From Caldisericum exile AZM16c01 (GTDB taxonomy: Bacteria; Caldisericota; Caldisericia; Caldisericales; Caldisericaceae), in NCBI RefSeq assembly GCF_000284335.1, contig NC_017096.1:682001-746000 (forward strand): a stretch of DNA of 64,000 nt, given 5' to 3'. Within the stretch, counting starts at the first letter, position 1, and every line of letters starts with the position of its first letter. The notes under the pieces are model-generated. The model saw only the letters and a list, made by a program, of their open reading frames with translations. It was not told where the DNA came from and made no database searches. Made by a program: the position numbers and the translations under genes. Below are positions 33,644 to 43,032 of the stretch, one piece after another.

Positions 33644-36600
33644 ATGAAGAAAGTATTGGCGGTGTTAGTGCTAATTTTGATTCTTACGCCATTTTTTGCA
33701 GGATGTGCTCCAAAGGCAAAACCACTTAACGTCATTGTAATGTTTCACAATCATCAGCCTTTTTATAAAGATCCCGAGTCTAATACATATATTCTACCTT
33801 GGGTAAGGCTTCACGGGGCTAAAGATTACTATAGGATGCCTTATCTTTCATCTCAATTCAAGGATATACACATAACGTATGATCTTTCCGGGAGCCTTAT
33901 TGATCAAATAAAAGACTATCTAAGCGGAGTAGAAGATAAATATCATATTGTTTCCAGAGTTGACCCAGATAAACTTACAATTGACCAAAAGTTTTTCATG
34001 CTATCTATCCCTGGTGGGTTCTTTGATATCAATTGGGATCACATTATAAAGAAAGTTCCTCTATACACAGATTTATTAAATAAAAGACAAGACATTTTCA
34101 AACAGTATTCAATAGAGGATAAAGATAAATTGGTTAATGCTTATTCAAGTCAAGATTATTTAAATTTACAAACACTCTTTAACCTCTTTTGGCTTGATGT
34201 AAATTACATAAAAAGCGATCCTGAATTGGCACCTCTTTTAGATAAGGCATATAAGAAAGAAAATTTCACTATAGAGGAAAGAAATCTTGTCTTAAGAAAA
34301 CAGATGGAAATAATGTCAATGATTCTGCCTGAATACAAGAAGTTAATGGATGAGAAACTCATCGAAATTGTTTCAACGCCATTTGCGCATCCAATTTCTC
34401 CACTTCTTGTAGATTTTGGTTTATCAACTGAATTAAAAGAACAATTGGATGCTTCTAACAAGCTTTTTAATGAAACGTTTGGCTCAACACCAGCAGGAAT
34501 TTGGGCTTCGGAATGTGCTCTTAACGACGATGTTTTGAAAATATTTAGCGAATTTAATTTAAAGTGGACCATCTCCGATATCGATAACCTTCCTCAACTC
34601 GGGATAGACAAAAATGATCCTATAAAAGCGCATCTTCCATATACTATTAACGGGGTTACAGTATTTTTTAGAGACAAATATTTATCTGATGGAATTAGTT
34701 TTAGATACTCAGGAAAATCTGTTAATGAGGCAATAACTGATGTTGAAACAACGCTTACGAATTTACAAAAACTCAATACGGCAGGTGATCTTGTTTATAC
34801 AATTGCTCTTGATGGAGAGAATGCGTGGGAATACTATGAAAATGACGGAAACGATTTCTTAAACGCGTTTTATGGTAAACTTTCGGAACTTCAAAAGAAG
34901 GGAATTATAAAAGTAGTAACACCGTCTGAATATCTTTCGAAGTTTAAAGGCCATGAGGTGACTTTACATAAAGTATCAGCACTTTATCTTGAGAATAAAG
35001 ATATATCTAATATTAACTCTTATTCAAATCTTCCAAAGAGAGAGTATGATGGGTATTTTGGAGAATCAAGTTGGGTGAATCCAACGCTTGATACATGGAT
35101 TGGTGAACCTCAAGAAAATATTGCGTGGATGTGGTTAATTGACGCATATAAAAAATACAAAGAAAAAGAAAATTCTCTCAGTTTGAGTATTCAAACTGAA
35201 GTTAGGCGAGATTTGATGATTGCAGAGGGATCTGATTGGTTTTGGTGGTATGGAAGTGATCAAAGTTCAGGAAATGACCCTGCATTTGATAGATTATATA
35301 AAATACATTTGGGAGAAATTTACAAAAAAATTGGAAGTGATATTCCAGATTATCTTTATGGAAATTATTTCCCAGATGGGGAACCTTATGTATCAACTGA
35401 AATATCCTTAAAGGATGATGAGGTTGTTTCTGTTAGTAATCTTTCGAATATGAAAATAGGGGAAATGGTTTATAGCAAAAAGAAAAATTTGCTAACTTTA
35501 AAACTCAATTCTCAAGATTTCATTGTTGCAGTATATAACGGAAAATCTTTAAATTCATTTTTAAGCGAACAGACAAAACCCAGAAACTTTAATATGAGCA
35601 ATTTCCCATATACAAACGAAAGTATTGGAATGCCCGTTGATTTTGAGATTTACGGGAAAGATAGTGTATATTCTTTGGATCTAAATGGTCTCAACTTGAA
35701 CAAGTTATATATCGTAATAGTAGGTGTTAAAAACGGGAATATAAAGGTAGAAACACAACCTATTAAATTAAAATTCCCGCTAAACATTGGAGGAACCCTT
35801 ATAGGTGAACTTTACGATCAAGCAAATGATGATAGCGGGCCTGGAACTTATACCTATCCTCTTAACGATGTGTTTAAAAATAAGGGTCATCTTTTTGATT
35901 TAATTTCCTTTAAGATGTATGATGCAGGAGAGAATTATATACTTCAGTATGAAATGGGTTCCATAGGTGGAAATCCTTGGAATGGACCTAATGGTTTTTC
36001 TTTTCAAATTATTGAAACATACTTTGATGTTATTGATGGTGGAATGACCGAGCCTATTGATGTTAATGGTCCAAATGCTTTGCTTGATGATAAGCATCCT
36101 TGGGATGTTGCAATTCGTATTGCAGGGTGGTCATATGGCAACTATATACAAAATTCAAAAGGTGAAGTTGCACAAGGAGAACTTGGAATTTCAGTTGACA
36201 ATGAAAAGAATACAATAAACGTTGTAGTACCTAAAAAGTATCTTTCAATTAATTCCAATTATACTCCTTATGTGTGCATCATTTCGGGAAGTCAAGACGG
36301 ATACGGAGCCGGGTATTTCAGGGCAATCACGCAAACTGCAAGCGAATGGACCTGTGGAGGGGGAGATCCTGAGGCACTTAATGCAGGAGTACTCCCGAAA
36401 GTAATGGATATCTTTACACCTAAGGATAAGACTCAAAAAGAAATCCTAACCTCTTACGATGTGAACAGTAAAAAACTTGCAATTATTCCTATGCTTCCCC
36501 TTGAAAAAGCAAAAGAAGTACCTAATCTTATCTCTTCTTACAAATTAAACATTGGAGAAATTACTCCTCCTAATTCGGAATTTTCTCTTGATATTCAGAT

Positions 36601-37312
36601 TAAAAATATTGGTAAAGGTGATCAAGATGATCTTGAAGGTAATGAGCTAACATTGTATATCCCTGATTTTGTCAAAGTTAGGAAAATAGAAACAAGTTCG
36701 TTTAAAAGCGTTATCAATGGTAAAGTAATTGCCTTCAATGGAAGTGTTAAAAAAGGAGAAGTTGAAAAGGTTAAGATTACTTTTGGTTTGGCAAGCAACG
36801 TTCCTAATGCATATAAAGAGAACTTTAAAGGTATTCTGAGTTTTAATGGAGATGGATTAGGGAAAAATTCTACATCCTCAGCTTTTGAATTTTACTTTTA
36901 CACGAGTTATAAATTGGAAATTTGTCTACCTTTTGATAAAAATTATCTTGTAAGAAATGGTTCAAATATTCAATTCAAAAATGCGAATATTAAAACTGAA
37001 TTTTCAGAGAGATTTAATGATGCAACAACTTCTCTTGAAGACCTTTGCAATGCTTTGGGTATAAGTTATTCTTTTGATGGTAACAAGCTTACTCTTGTAT
37101 TTATGGATAATAAATATGAACACTGGGTAGGGCAAAACAAAGCACTTCTTAATGGTAGTGCAATACCATTAGTTCAAGGAGAACAGAATATAAGGAGTTA
37201 CGTAGAGAACGGTATCTTGAAATTCCCTATAAAAGCACTTGCATATGCGTTCAAATTTAAGTATAATATAGACAGTGTAAATAAAACTGCAAATCTCTAC
37301 TACCTCCCATAG
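33644..37312 (+). CDS. Glycoside hydrolase family 57 lipoprotein with glucodextranase-like and copper-amine-oxidase-N-like C-terminal domains
   Basis: A 1222-residue surface alpha-glucanase (amylopullulanase type). The signal peptide ends in FFAGC, with Cys21 as the likely lipidation site, so the enzyme would be anchored outside. GH57 conserved regions are present: HNHQPF (35-40), WVRLHGAKDYYRM, the nucleophile Glu290 in GIWASECA and the acid Asp390 in ALDGENAWEYY. Residues about 700-930 resemble a glucodextranase C-terminal sugar-binding module (DSGPGTYTYPLN, NGFSFQI). About 960-1080 is a beta-sandwich, and the last 130 residues look like a copper-amine-oxidase N-terminal-like domain, common in thermophile surface proteins. 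A ROK regulator follows. Exact glucan is unknown. Confidence 0.88.
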   Translation: MKKVLAVLVLILILTPFFAGCAPKAKPLNVIVMFHNHQPFYKDPESNTYILPWVRLHGAKDYYRMPYLSSQFKDIHITYDLSGSLIDQIKDYLSGVEDKYHIVSRVDPDKLTIDQKFFMLSIPGGFFDINWDHIIKKVPLYTDLLNKRQDIFKQYSIEDKDKLVNAYSSQDYLNLQTLFNLFWLDVNYIKSDPELAPLLDKAYKKENFTIEERNLVLRKQMEIMSMILPEYKKLMDEKLIEIVSTPFAHPISPLLVDFGLSTELKEQLDASNKLFNETFGSTPAGIWASECALNDDVLKIFSEFNLKWTISDIDNLPQLGIDKNDPIKAHLPYTINGVTVFFRDKYLSDGISFRYSGKSVNEAITDVETTLTNLQKLNTAGDLVYTIALDGENAWEYYENDGNDFLNAFYGKLSELQKKGIIKVVTPSEYLSKFKGHEVTLHKVSALYLENKDISNINSYSNLPKREYDGYFGESSWVNPTLDTWIGEPQENIAWMWLIDAYKKYKEKENSLSLSIQTEVRRDLMIAEGSDWFWWYGSDQSSGNDPAFDRLYKIHLGEIYKKIGSDIPDYLYGNYFPDGEPYVSTEISLKDDEVVSVSNLSNMKIGEMVYSKKKNLLTLKLNSQDFIVAVYNGKSLNSFLSEQTKPRNFNMSNFPYTNESIGMPVDFEIYGKDSVYSLDLNGLNLNKLYIVIVGVKNGNIKVETQPIKLKFPLNIGGTLIGELYDQANDDSGPGTYTYPLNDVFKNKGHLFDLISFKMYDAGENYILQYEMGSIGGNPWNGPNGFSFQIIETYFDVIDGGMTEPIDVNGPNALLDDKHPWDVAIRIAGWSYGNYIQNSKGEVAQGELGISVDNEKNTINVVVPKKYLSINSNYTPYVCIISGSQDGYGAGYFRAITQTASEWTCGGGDPEALNAGVLPKVMDIFTPKDKTQKEILTSYDVNSKKLAIIPMLPLEKAKEVPNLISSYKLNIGEITPPNSEFSLDIQIKNIGKGDQDDLEGNELTLYIPDFVKVRKIETSSFKSVINGKVIAFNGSVKKGEVEKVKITFGLASNVPNAYKENFKGILSFNGDGLGKNSTSSAFEFYFYTSYKLEICLPFDKNYLVRNGSNIQFKNANIKTEFSERFNDATTSLEDLCNALGISYSFDGNKLTLVFMDNKYEHWVGQNKALLNGSAIPLVQGEQNIRSYVENGILKFPIKALAYAFKFKYNIDSVNKTANLYYLP

Positions 37313-37316
37313 ATTT

Positions 37317-37343
37317 AGAGTGAAGGAGAATCTCCTTCACTCT
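37317..37343 (+). repeat. Perfect 12-bp inverted repeat between the GH57 gene and the ROK gene
   Basis: AGAGTGAAGGAG (37317-37328) and CTCCTTCACTCT (37332-37343) are perfect complements around a 3-base AAT loop, starting 5 bases after the GH57 stop. No T-run follows; the ROK SD (AAAGGAGG) starts 10 bases later. It could be a strong 3' hairpin for the GH57 mRNA or an operator for the adjacent ROK regulator. Confidence 0.75.
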
Positions 37344-37366
37344 TGAACATTTAAAGGAGGCAAAAA

Positions 37367-38539
37367 TTGAAAGGCAAAAATCAAAGAGATCTAAAAGAAG
37401 AAAATACCTCAACGGTACTTAAATTAGTAAAAGATAATCCAGGTATTTCAAGAATATCTGTTGTGAGAAAAACTGACCTAACACCTCCAACTGTTTCAAG
37501 AATTATAGGTTTTCTTCTGGAACAAGGCGTTGTCTCTGAAACCCCCGGAGAGTCAAGTAAAGTTGGAAGAAAACCATATTATCTTAAATTTAACGGAAAC
37601 AATTTTCGAGTTTTTGCAGTTGAGATGTCATACACACAAGTAAAGTTTGCTCTCATTGATTTCGATGGAAAAATTTACCATGTTGAAACTATTGAAACAT
37701 CTACTGATATCTCAAATAAAGAACTTCTTGAATTGATCGTTAAACATTATAAGAAGTTTGCTGATAAGTTTGGTAGAATTTTTGCAGTAGGAATCTCTGC
37801 ACCAGGACGAGTTGATCCTAAGGAAGGGAAAATAATTAGTATTCCAAATCTTAAAAATCTTTCGAACTTCTCAGTCTATGAAGTAGCAAAAGTAGTTGAT
37901 AAGCCAGTTTTTGTTATGAATGATGCAAATGCTGAAGCCCTTGCTGAAATGTTTTTTGGATATGGTCGTGATGTGAATGATTTCTTACTTGTGCACATTG
38001 GCTTTGGTATTGGTGGTGGGATTGTTTTAAATAGGAAACTTTATAACGGAAATTTTGGTGTATCTGGAGAAATTGGCCATATTTCAGTTGATATGGACTT
38101 TGGAATTGAATGCGATTGTGGCAATAAAGGCTGTATTGAACTGTATTCGAGTGCAAATGCAATGCTAAAAGCAGTTCAAAAACAGTTGAAAGCAGAAAAT
38201 CTTACGTTAGATAAACTTTACGAACTGCTTAAAAAGAAAGATAAGATAGCACTTAGCATAATTCAAGAAAGAAGCAGAATGGTAGGAAATGTGCTTGTAA
38301 GTGTTGCAGATATACTTGCTCCTCAAAGAATTATCATTGCAGGTCCTGTGGTAAAGATTTCAGATTTTATTATTCCACAAATTAAAGAGACTTTGAAAAA
38401 ACGTTCCTTCTATGGGTTTGGAGAGAATATCGAAGTTGTTTCTTCTGCTTTGAAAGAAAACACAGGACTAATTGGTGCAATGTCAGTTGTACTGAATGAG
38501 TTTTTAGAGCATCCCTATGAGTTTATAGCCCAAAAATAA
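37367..38539 (+). CDS. ROK-family transcriptional regulator (XylR/NagC type)
   Basis: ROK repressors bind operators through an N-terminal winged helix and respond to sugars. The 390-residue protein has a winged helix-turn-helix (ISRISVVRKTDLTPPTVSRI, about 26-45), the sugar-kinase-like fold with VGISAPGRVD and GFGIGGGIV. The zinc signature is GEIGHISVDM followed by CDCGNKGCIE. Start is TTG 37367 with SD AAAGGAGG. Being downstream of the GH57 gene suggests control of glucan or maltodextrin use, possibly with autoregulation through the inverted repeat in front of it. Confidence 0.92.
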   Translation: MKGKNQRDLKEENTSTVLKLVKDNPGISRISVVRKTDLTPPTVSRIIGFLLEQGVVSETPGESSKVGRKPYYLKFNGNNFRVFAVEMSYTQVKFALIDFDGKIYHVETIETSTDISNKELLELIVKHYKKFADKFGRIFAVGISAPGRVDPKEGKIISIPNLKNLSNFSVYEVAKVVDKPVFVMNDANAEALAEMFFGYGRDVNDFLLVHIGFGIGGGIVLNRKLYNGNFGVSGEIGHISVDMDFGIECDCGNKGCIELYSSANAMLKAVQKQLKAENLTLDKLYELLKKKDKIALSIIQERSRMVGNVLVSVADILAPQRIIIAGPVVKISDFIIPQIKETLKKRSFYGFGENIEVVSSALKENTGLIGAMSVVLNEFLEHPYEFIAQK

Positions 38540-39086
38540 TACTTACTATTGTGATTGTTATAAAAAGAAGGATAATTACACCTAACGTGTAGCGCTGATT
38601 ATTTACAAGTGGATATTCTTTTTTCTTTAAGTATTCTTTGGTTTCTCTGTGTAGTAAAAGATAGATGAGATATACAAGCCATGGAATTTGAATTAGAAGG
38701 ATGGCAATAATTTTTTCTGGTGTGAGTCTTGCAATGCCGAGGACAAGATAAGGCGTAAAAGCGTTAACTTTGTATTTATTCATTAGGAAGGCGGCAAAAG
38801 ATTTGAAATTAAGCATTAAAAAAGTTATTATGATGTTGACCAATATATTGAGAGTTATAATTGCTGTCAAAAATTTTCTTGAAATTTCTTTTCTTAAAAG
38901 TAAAAGGATTGAAGGAATTAAATAAACTAAGAACACAATAGCACACAACATAAGGATAGGTTTACTAAGCGTACTTTCAACAACTTTGAATCTAAAGAAA
39001 AGAGTTGCAGAAAACAGCACAAAATAGGAAAGGCTTATGAAGAGTATATAAACTGCGATTTTATACTCTTTTGGCATCCTATCCAT
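38523..39086 (-). CDS. Five-helix integral membrane protein of unknown function
   Basis: I do not recognise a family. The 187-residue protein has about five hydrophobic helices (about 10-30, 43-62, 70-93, 122-146, 168-186) separated by short Lys/Arg-rich loops. It has no soluble domain or obvious catalytic residue. It overlaps the end of aspS by 8 bp, so it is translated from the hisS-aspS transcript, and its own 3' end overlaps the ROK gene on the other strand by 17 bp. An alternative ATG at 39077 would remove three residues. Confidence 0.6.
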   Translation of the reverse strand: MDRMPKEYKIAVYILFISLSYFVLFSATLFFRFKVVESTLSKPILMLCAIVFLVYLIPSILLLLRKEISRKFLTAIITLNILVNIIITFLMLNFKSFAAFLMNKYKVNAFTPYLVLGIARLTPEKIIAILLIQIPWLVYLIYLLLHRETKEYLKKKEYPLVNNQRYTLGVIILLFITITIVSIIFGL

Positions 39087-40827
39087 TTTTAATATCTATA
39101 CCTAACTCATCGAGTTGTTTTTTATCTACTTCACTTGGGGCATCTGTTAATGGACAAGTGCCAGAAGTAGTTTTTGGGAATGCAATTACATCACGAAGAC
39201 TATTCGCCTTGCTCAAAATCCATACAAGCCTATCAAGGCCAAAGGCAATTCCTCCATGAGGTGGTGCGCCAAATCTAAATGCTTTTACAAGAAATCCAAA
39301 CCTTGATTCTATTTCTTCATCACTTAAACCGATTGCCCTAAAAACTCTTTTTTGTAATTCAGAGTCATGTATTCTTATACTCCCTCCTCCGAGTTCGTTT
39401 CCATTGAGAACAAGGTCGTATGCAATTGCTCGAACGTTTTCTTTGTCAGTTTCAAGCTTGTCAAGATCCTCCGGATTAGGCATTGTAAACGGATGATGCT
39501 CTGCAACAAATCTCCCTTCCTCTTCGCTATATGAGAAGAATGGGAAGTTTACAACCCAAAGGAAATTAAATTTTTCTTTGTCAATTTTATTAAATCTTTC
39601 ACCAAAAAACAATCTAATTCTTCCGATTTTTTCAAATCCGCCCTTTTTATCAACTACAAAGATAGTAACTAATGAATCGTCTTTAGTGTATTTCAAAATA
39701 TCTTTTCTCTCTTTTTCGGTTAAAAATTTGCTAAATTGAGAAGAAATTTCTTCTCCGTTAATTTTAAAATCAATAAAACCGTTTACACCAAATTGCTTAA
39801 CTTGTTCTTTTAACTTGTCTACCTCACTTCTTGAAGTGTTATTTACTCCATCTATTGCTAAGCCTAAGATTAATTTAGAGCCATCGTTTTGAAAAACTTT
39901 TATTTGAGTATCTTTAAATGTATCTGTAAAGTCAATAATCTTCATATCAAATCTTGTATCTGGTTTATCGGAGCCATAGAACCTTATTGCATCTTTATAA
40001 TCAATTCTTGGGAAGGGAGTTTGAATTTCAATTTCCATAACTTCCTTAAAAAGTGTTTTATACATATCTTCAACAAGAGCTATTATATCGTCCTGTTCAA
40101 CGAATGACATCTCCATATCAATTTGAGTAAATTCTGGTTGTCTATCAAGCCTTAAATCTTCGTCTCTAAAACATCTTGCAATTTGAAAATACTTTTCAAA
40201 ACCGCTTATCATAAGAATTTGTTTAAAAAGTTGTGGTGATTGAGGCAATGCGTAGAATTTTCCCCTATTAAGTCTTGAAGGAACCAAAAAGTCTCTTGCG
40301 CCTTCCGGGGTACTTTTTGTTAAATATGGAGTTTCAACTTCAATAAAGCCCTTTGATGAAAGATAATTTCTTATGCATTGCGTAATTTGTGCTCTAAATT
40401 CAAAGATATTTCGCATTTCCTCACGTCTAAGGTCAAGGTATCTATATTTAAGGCGGACAATCTCATCTACATCTTGCGGTACAAAAGGATTAAAAGGAAG
40501 ATCTTCAGCTTTTGAAAATATTTCAAAATCTGAAAGTTGTATTTCAATAAAACCTGTTTTTAATTTCGGGTTTGGCGTTTCACGTCTTTTTACTGTTCCT
40601 TTAACAGCCAAAACTGACTCAACCTTGAGATTTTCAATAGTTTCGAATTTTTCCTTTGGAATATCGTTTGGGTTAACTACTACCTGGACGATGCCAGAGC
40701 GGTCTCTTACATCTAAAAATAAAATTCCACCAAGATTTCTTTTTCTATGAAGCCACCCGTTTACTATAACAACATTACCTATTAGATTTTCATCTATTTC
40801 ACCTGCACCAACTGTTCTTTTAAGCAT
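39079..40827 (-). CDS. aspS: Aspartyl-tRNA synthetase
   Basis: AspRS charges tRNA-Asp, or also tRNA-Asn if nondiscriminating. The 582-residue protein has the N-terminal OB fold (VNGWLHRKRNLGGILFLDVR), class II motif 2 (RCFRDEDLRLDRQPEFTQ), a bacterial GAD insertion and motif 3 (GIAFGLDRLVWIL). Length and the GAD insertion mark it as the bacterial type. It overlaps hisS by 8 bp. Confidence 0.97.
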   Translation of the reverse strand: MLKRTVGAGEIDENLIGNVVIVNGWLHRKRNLGGILFLDVRDRSGIVQVVVNPNDIPKEKFETIENLKVESVLAVKGTVKRRETPNPKLKTGFIEIQLSDFEIFSKAEDLPFNPFVPQDVDEIVRLKYRYLDLRREEMRNIFEFRAQITQCIRNYLSSKGFIEVETPYLTKSTPEGARDFLVPSRLNRGKFYALPQSPQLFKQILMISGFEKYFQIARCFRDEDLRLDRQPEFTQIDMEMSFVEQDDIIALVEDMYKTLFKEVMEIEIQTPFPRIDYKDAIRFYGSDKPDTRFDMKIIDFTDTFKDTQIKVFQNDGSKLILGLAIDGVNNTSRSEVDKLKEQVKQFGVNGFIDFKINGEEISSQFSKFLTEKERKDILKYTKDDSLVTIFVVDKKGGFEKIGRIRLFFGERFNKIDKEKFNFLWVVNFPFFSYSEEEGRFVAEHHPFTMPNPEDLDKLETDKENVRAIAYDLVLNGNELGGGSIRIHDSELQKRVFRAIGLSDEEIESRFGFLVKAFRFGAPPHGGIAFGLDRLVWILSKANSLRDVIAFPKTTSGTCPLTDAPSEVDKKQLDELGIDIKNG

Positions 40828-42073
40828 TATTTATCAACTCCTTTATCGATTCTTTAAGTTCATCAATTTTCACTTTTATTTGATTTCCTTTTTCCATATC
40901 CTTAATGCTTACACTATTTTCGGAAAATTCATCTTCTCCAAGAATACATACAAAGTTTATCTCTCTTCTACTTGCTCTTTCTATCTGTTTTTTAATAGAA
41001 TCTCCTTTTGGATCAATTTCCACAATAAAATCCGGAATTAGTGAATCTCTTATTTTAAATGCAGTACTGCTAAACTTTTTATCATATGCAATATAGATTT
41101 TTTTATTGTCAGGAATTTTATAATTTCTTGCTTTAAGGATTTCAATAAACCGCTCAACACCCAATGCGAAACCAACACCTGGAGTTTTCCTTCCGCCGAG
41201 GTCCTCTATAAGATAGTCATATCTTCCCCCACCAAGTAAGGCATTTTGTGCTCCAAGGTCTTCCGAAACTACCTCAAAGACAGTCTTTGTGTAATAGTCA
41301 AGGCCTCTCACAAGAGTGTTATCAACCTCAAAGGGAATTTTTAACTCTGTGAGTAATTTTTTTACTTCTTCAAAATGCTCCATACATTCATCGCAAAGAT
41401 AATCAGTTATCTTTGGAAGACTTTCTTTCAAAGAGTCTTTTTCTTTTTTGCAGTCAAGAACCCTTAGAGGATTTGTATAAAGTCTTCTTTGGCAGTCAGA
41501 ACAAAGTTCATTATAATGTGGCTTAAGTGCTTCCGTAAGCGTTTCTTTATACTTAGGTCTACAGACTCTACATCCGATACTGTTAATTTTAACTTTTAGA
41601 TTTTTAATGTTGAAGTGTTCTATTATCTTAAGTGCAATTTGTATTACTTCAACATCAAGTATTGGTGAAATATCACCCAGTGCTTCAATACCTAGTTGAT
41701 AAAATTCTCTGTATCGACCTTTCTGCGGATTTTCGTATCTAAAACATTGACCAAAATAGAAAAACTTAAGGGGCATTGGGTTTGTTTCCATGTGATGCTC
41801 GATGAAAGATCGAGCAACGGAAGCAGTCATCTCTGGTCTAAGTGAAAGAGTTCTTCCACCTTTGTCGTCAAATGTGAACATTTCTTTTTCTACTATATCT
41901 GTTGTATTTCCCACAGACCTATCAAAGAGTTCGGCATACTCTACTGTTGGAAGAACTATCAGTTTATATCCAAAGGCGTTTGCAATGTTATAGCTTAGTT
42001 TTTGAATTTCATTAAAAAGGATTGCGTCTATTCCTAAAATATCTTTGAAGCCTTTTACTGTTTTAATTTCCAT
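40820..42073 (-). CDS. hisS: Histidyl-tRNA synthetase
   Basis: HisRS charges tRNA-His. The 417-residue class II enzyme opens KTVKGFKDILG. It has motif 2 region FRYENPQKGRYREFYQLG, histidine-binding LVRGLDYYTKTVFE, motif 3 GVGFALGVERFIEIL and a C-terminal anticodon-binding domain. It heads the hisS-aspS-membrane protein transcript. The SD (AGGAGA) lies before ATG 42073. Confidence 0.97.
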   Translation of the reverse strand: MEIKTVKGFKDILGIDAILFNEIQKLSYNIANAFGYKLIVLPTVEYAELFDRSVGNTTDIVEKEMFTFDDKGGRTLSLRPEMTASVARSFIEHHMETNPMPLKFFYFGQCFRYENPQKGRYREFYQLGIEALGDISPILDVEVIQIALKIIEHFNIKNLKVKINSIGCRVCRPKYKETLTEALKPHYNELCSDCQRRLYTNPLRVLDCKKEKDSLKESLPKITDYLCDECMEHFEEVKKLLTELKIPFEVDNTLVRGLDYYTKTVFEVVSEDLGAQNALLGGGRYDYLIEDLGGRKTPGVGFALGVERFIEILKARNYKIPDNKKIYIAYDKKFSSTAFKIRDSLIPDFIVEIDPKGDSIKKQIERASRREINFVCILGEDEFSENSVSIKDMEKGNQIKVKIDELKESIKELINNA

Positions 42074-42093
42074 TCTGCTCTCCTATATAGTGA

Positions 42094-42121
42094 ATTTTAC
42101 ATAATTTTATCTAAAAATCAA
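42094..42121 (-). promoter_or_regulatory. Promoter of hisS-aspS
   Basis: On the minus strand TTGATT (42116-42121), a 16-base spacer and TAAAAT (42094-42099). The start is near 42087, with the SD then ATG at 42073. Its -35 lies only 4 bases from the -35 of the divergent VIT1 promoter. Confidence 0.55.
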
Positions 42122-42125
42122 GTTT

Positions 42126-42154
42126 TTGGGATTTGTGTTGGTTTTAAATATAAT
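42126..42154 (+). promoter_or_regulatory. Promoter of the VIT1-like gene, predicted leaderless
   Basis: TTGGGA (42126-42131), a 17-base spacer and TATAAT (42149-42154). Seven bases on is the A of ATG 42161, and no convincing SD exists, so the mRNA is likely leaderless. It is divergent from the hisS promoter. Confidence 0.58.
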
Positions 42155-42160
42155 TGAGAT

Positions 42161-43015
42161 ATGAACCACAAATTTATAGAGGCCCAAGTAAGTGAAATAA
42201 CAGGTGCAAAAATATACGGATTTTTATCAGAGAAACTAAAAGGAAAAAACAGAGAGTTAATCAAAGAAATTTCAAAAGATGAATTTAATCATTATCTGCT
42301 ACTTAAGAAGATCACTAAAGTAGATGTTAAAGAGGACTTTCTACAATTAATACTTTATAAAATTCTATATTATGTATTTGGGGTGGTATTTGTAGTTAAA
42401 TTGATGGAGAGAAGCGAAAGCGACGCAGTAAGGCTATATAAGGAACTATCAAATAAGGATAGTGAGTTTTTGTCTGTTCTTGAAGATGAGGAACGACACG
42501 AAGAGGAATTGATTGGGTTAATCGAAGAGGAAAGAGTATATTACGTAAGTTCTGTTGTTCTTGGGTTGAATGATGCGCTTGTTGAAATTACGGGAACAAT
42601 ATCTGGTTTATCCTCTGCCCTTCAAAATGCAAGAACTATTGGAGTTGCTGCACTTATTACAGGTGTTGCTGCCTCCTTATCGATGGCTGCGTCAGAATAT
42701 ATTTCAAAAAAAACCGATTTATTGTCACAAAGAAATCCACTTAAAGCTGCAGTTTATACTTTTGTTGCGTATTTCCTTGTTGTCCTTGGACTTGTTTTAC
42801 CATTTTTCTTTGTAAATAATTTTGTAATTGGTTTTATTTTTTCAATAATATTTGGCTTCTTAATAGTAGTAGTGTTTTCTTTCTACGTTTCTATTATTCA
42901 TGATACAGAGTTTAAGAGAACTTTTTCTGAAATGTTTTTTGTAGTTATTGGTGTTGTTGTAATCACATTCTTTTTGGGTTATATTGCAAGAAAATTATTC
43001 AATGTAAATATTTAG
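42161..43015 (+). CDS. VIT1/CCC1-family iron/manganese transporter with N-terminal ferritin-like domain
   Basis: VIT1/CCC1 proteins move Fe2+ or Mn2+ across membranes. The first 120 residues form a rubrerythrin-like four-helix domain with diiron-type ligands: Glu7, Glu12, the DEFNH motif (Glu41, His44) and the EERH motif (Glu110, His113). The transporter part then begins (VVLGLNDALVEITGTISGLSSAL), with ASLSMAASEYIS carrying the conserved metal-path residues, and about five helices. Fused ferritin-like plus VIT1 proteins resemble membrane-bound ferritins that oxidise and export iron. A TPR gene follows. Confidence 0.85.
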   Translation: MNHKFIEAQVSEITGAKIYGFLSEKLKGKNRELIKEISKDEFNHYLLLKKITKVDVKEDFLQLILYKILYYVFGVVFVVKLMERSESDAVRLYKELSNKDSEFLSVLEDEERHEEELIGLIEEERVYYVSSVVLGLNDALVEITGTISGLSSALQNARTIGVAALITGVAASLSMAASEYISKKTDLLSQRNPLKAAVYTFVAYFLVVLGLVLPFFFVNNFVIGFIFSIIFGFLIVVVFSFYVSIIHDTEFKRTFSEMFFVVIGVVVITFFLGYIARKLFNVNI

Positions 43016-43032
43016 ACGAGGTGAATAGGAAT

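Noticed and set aside
37317-37343. Rho-independent terminator after the GH57 gene
   Set aside because: The stem is perfect but no T-run follows, so it does not meet the terminator pattern; it is listed as an inverted repeat instead.
43021-43032. GTG start for the TPR protein at 43021
   Set aside because: The GTG is part of the GAGGTG ribosome site serving ATG 43033.
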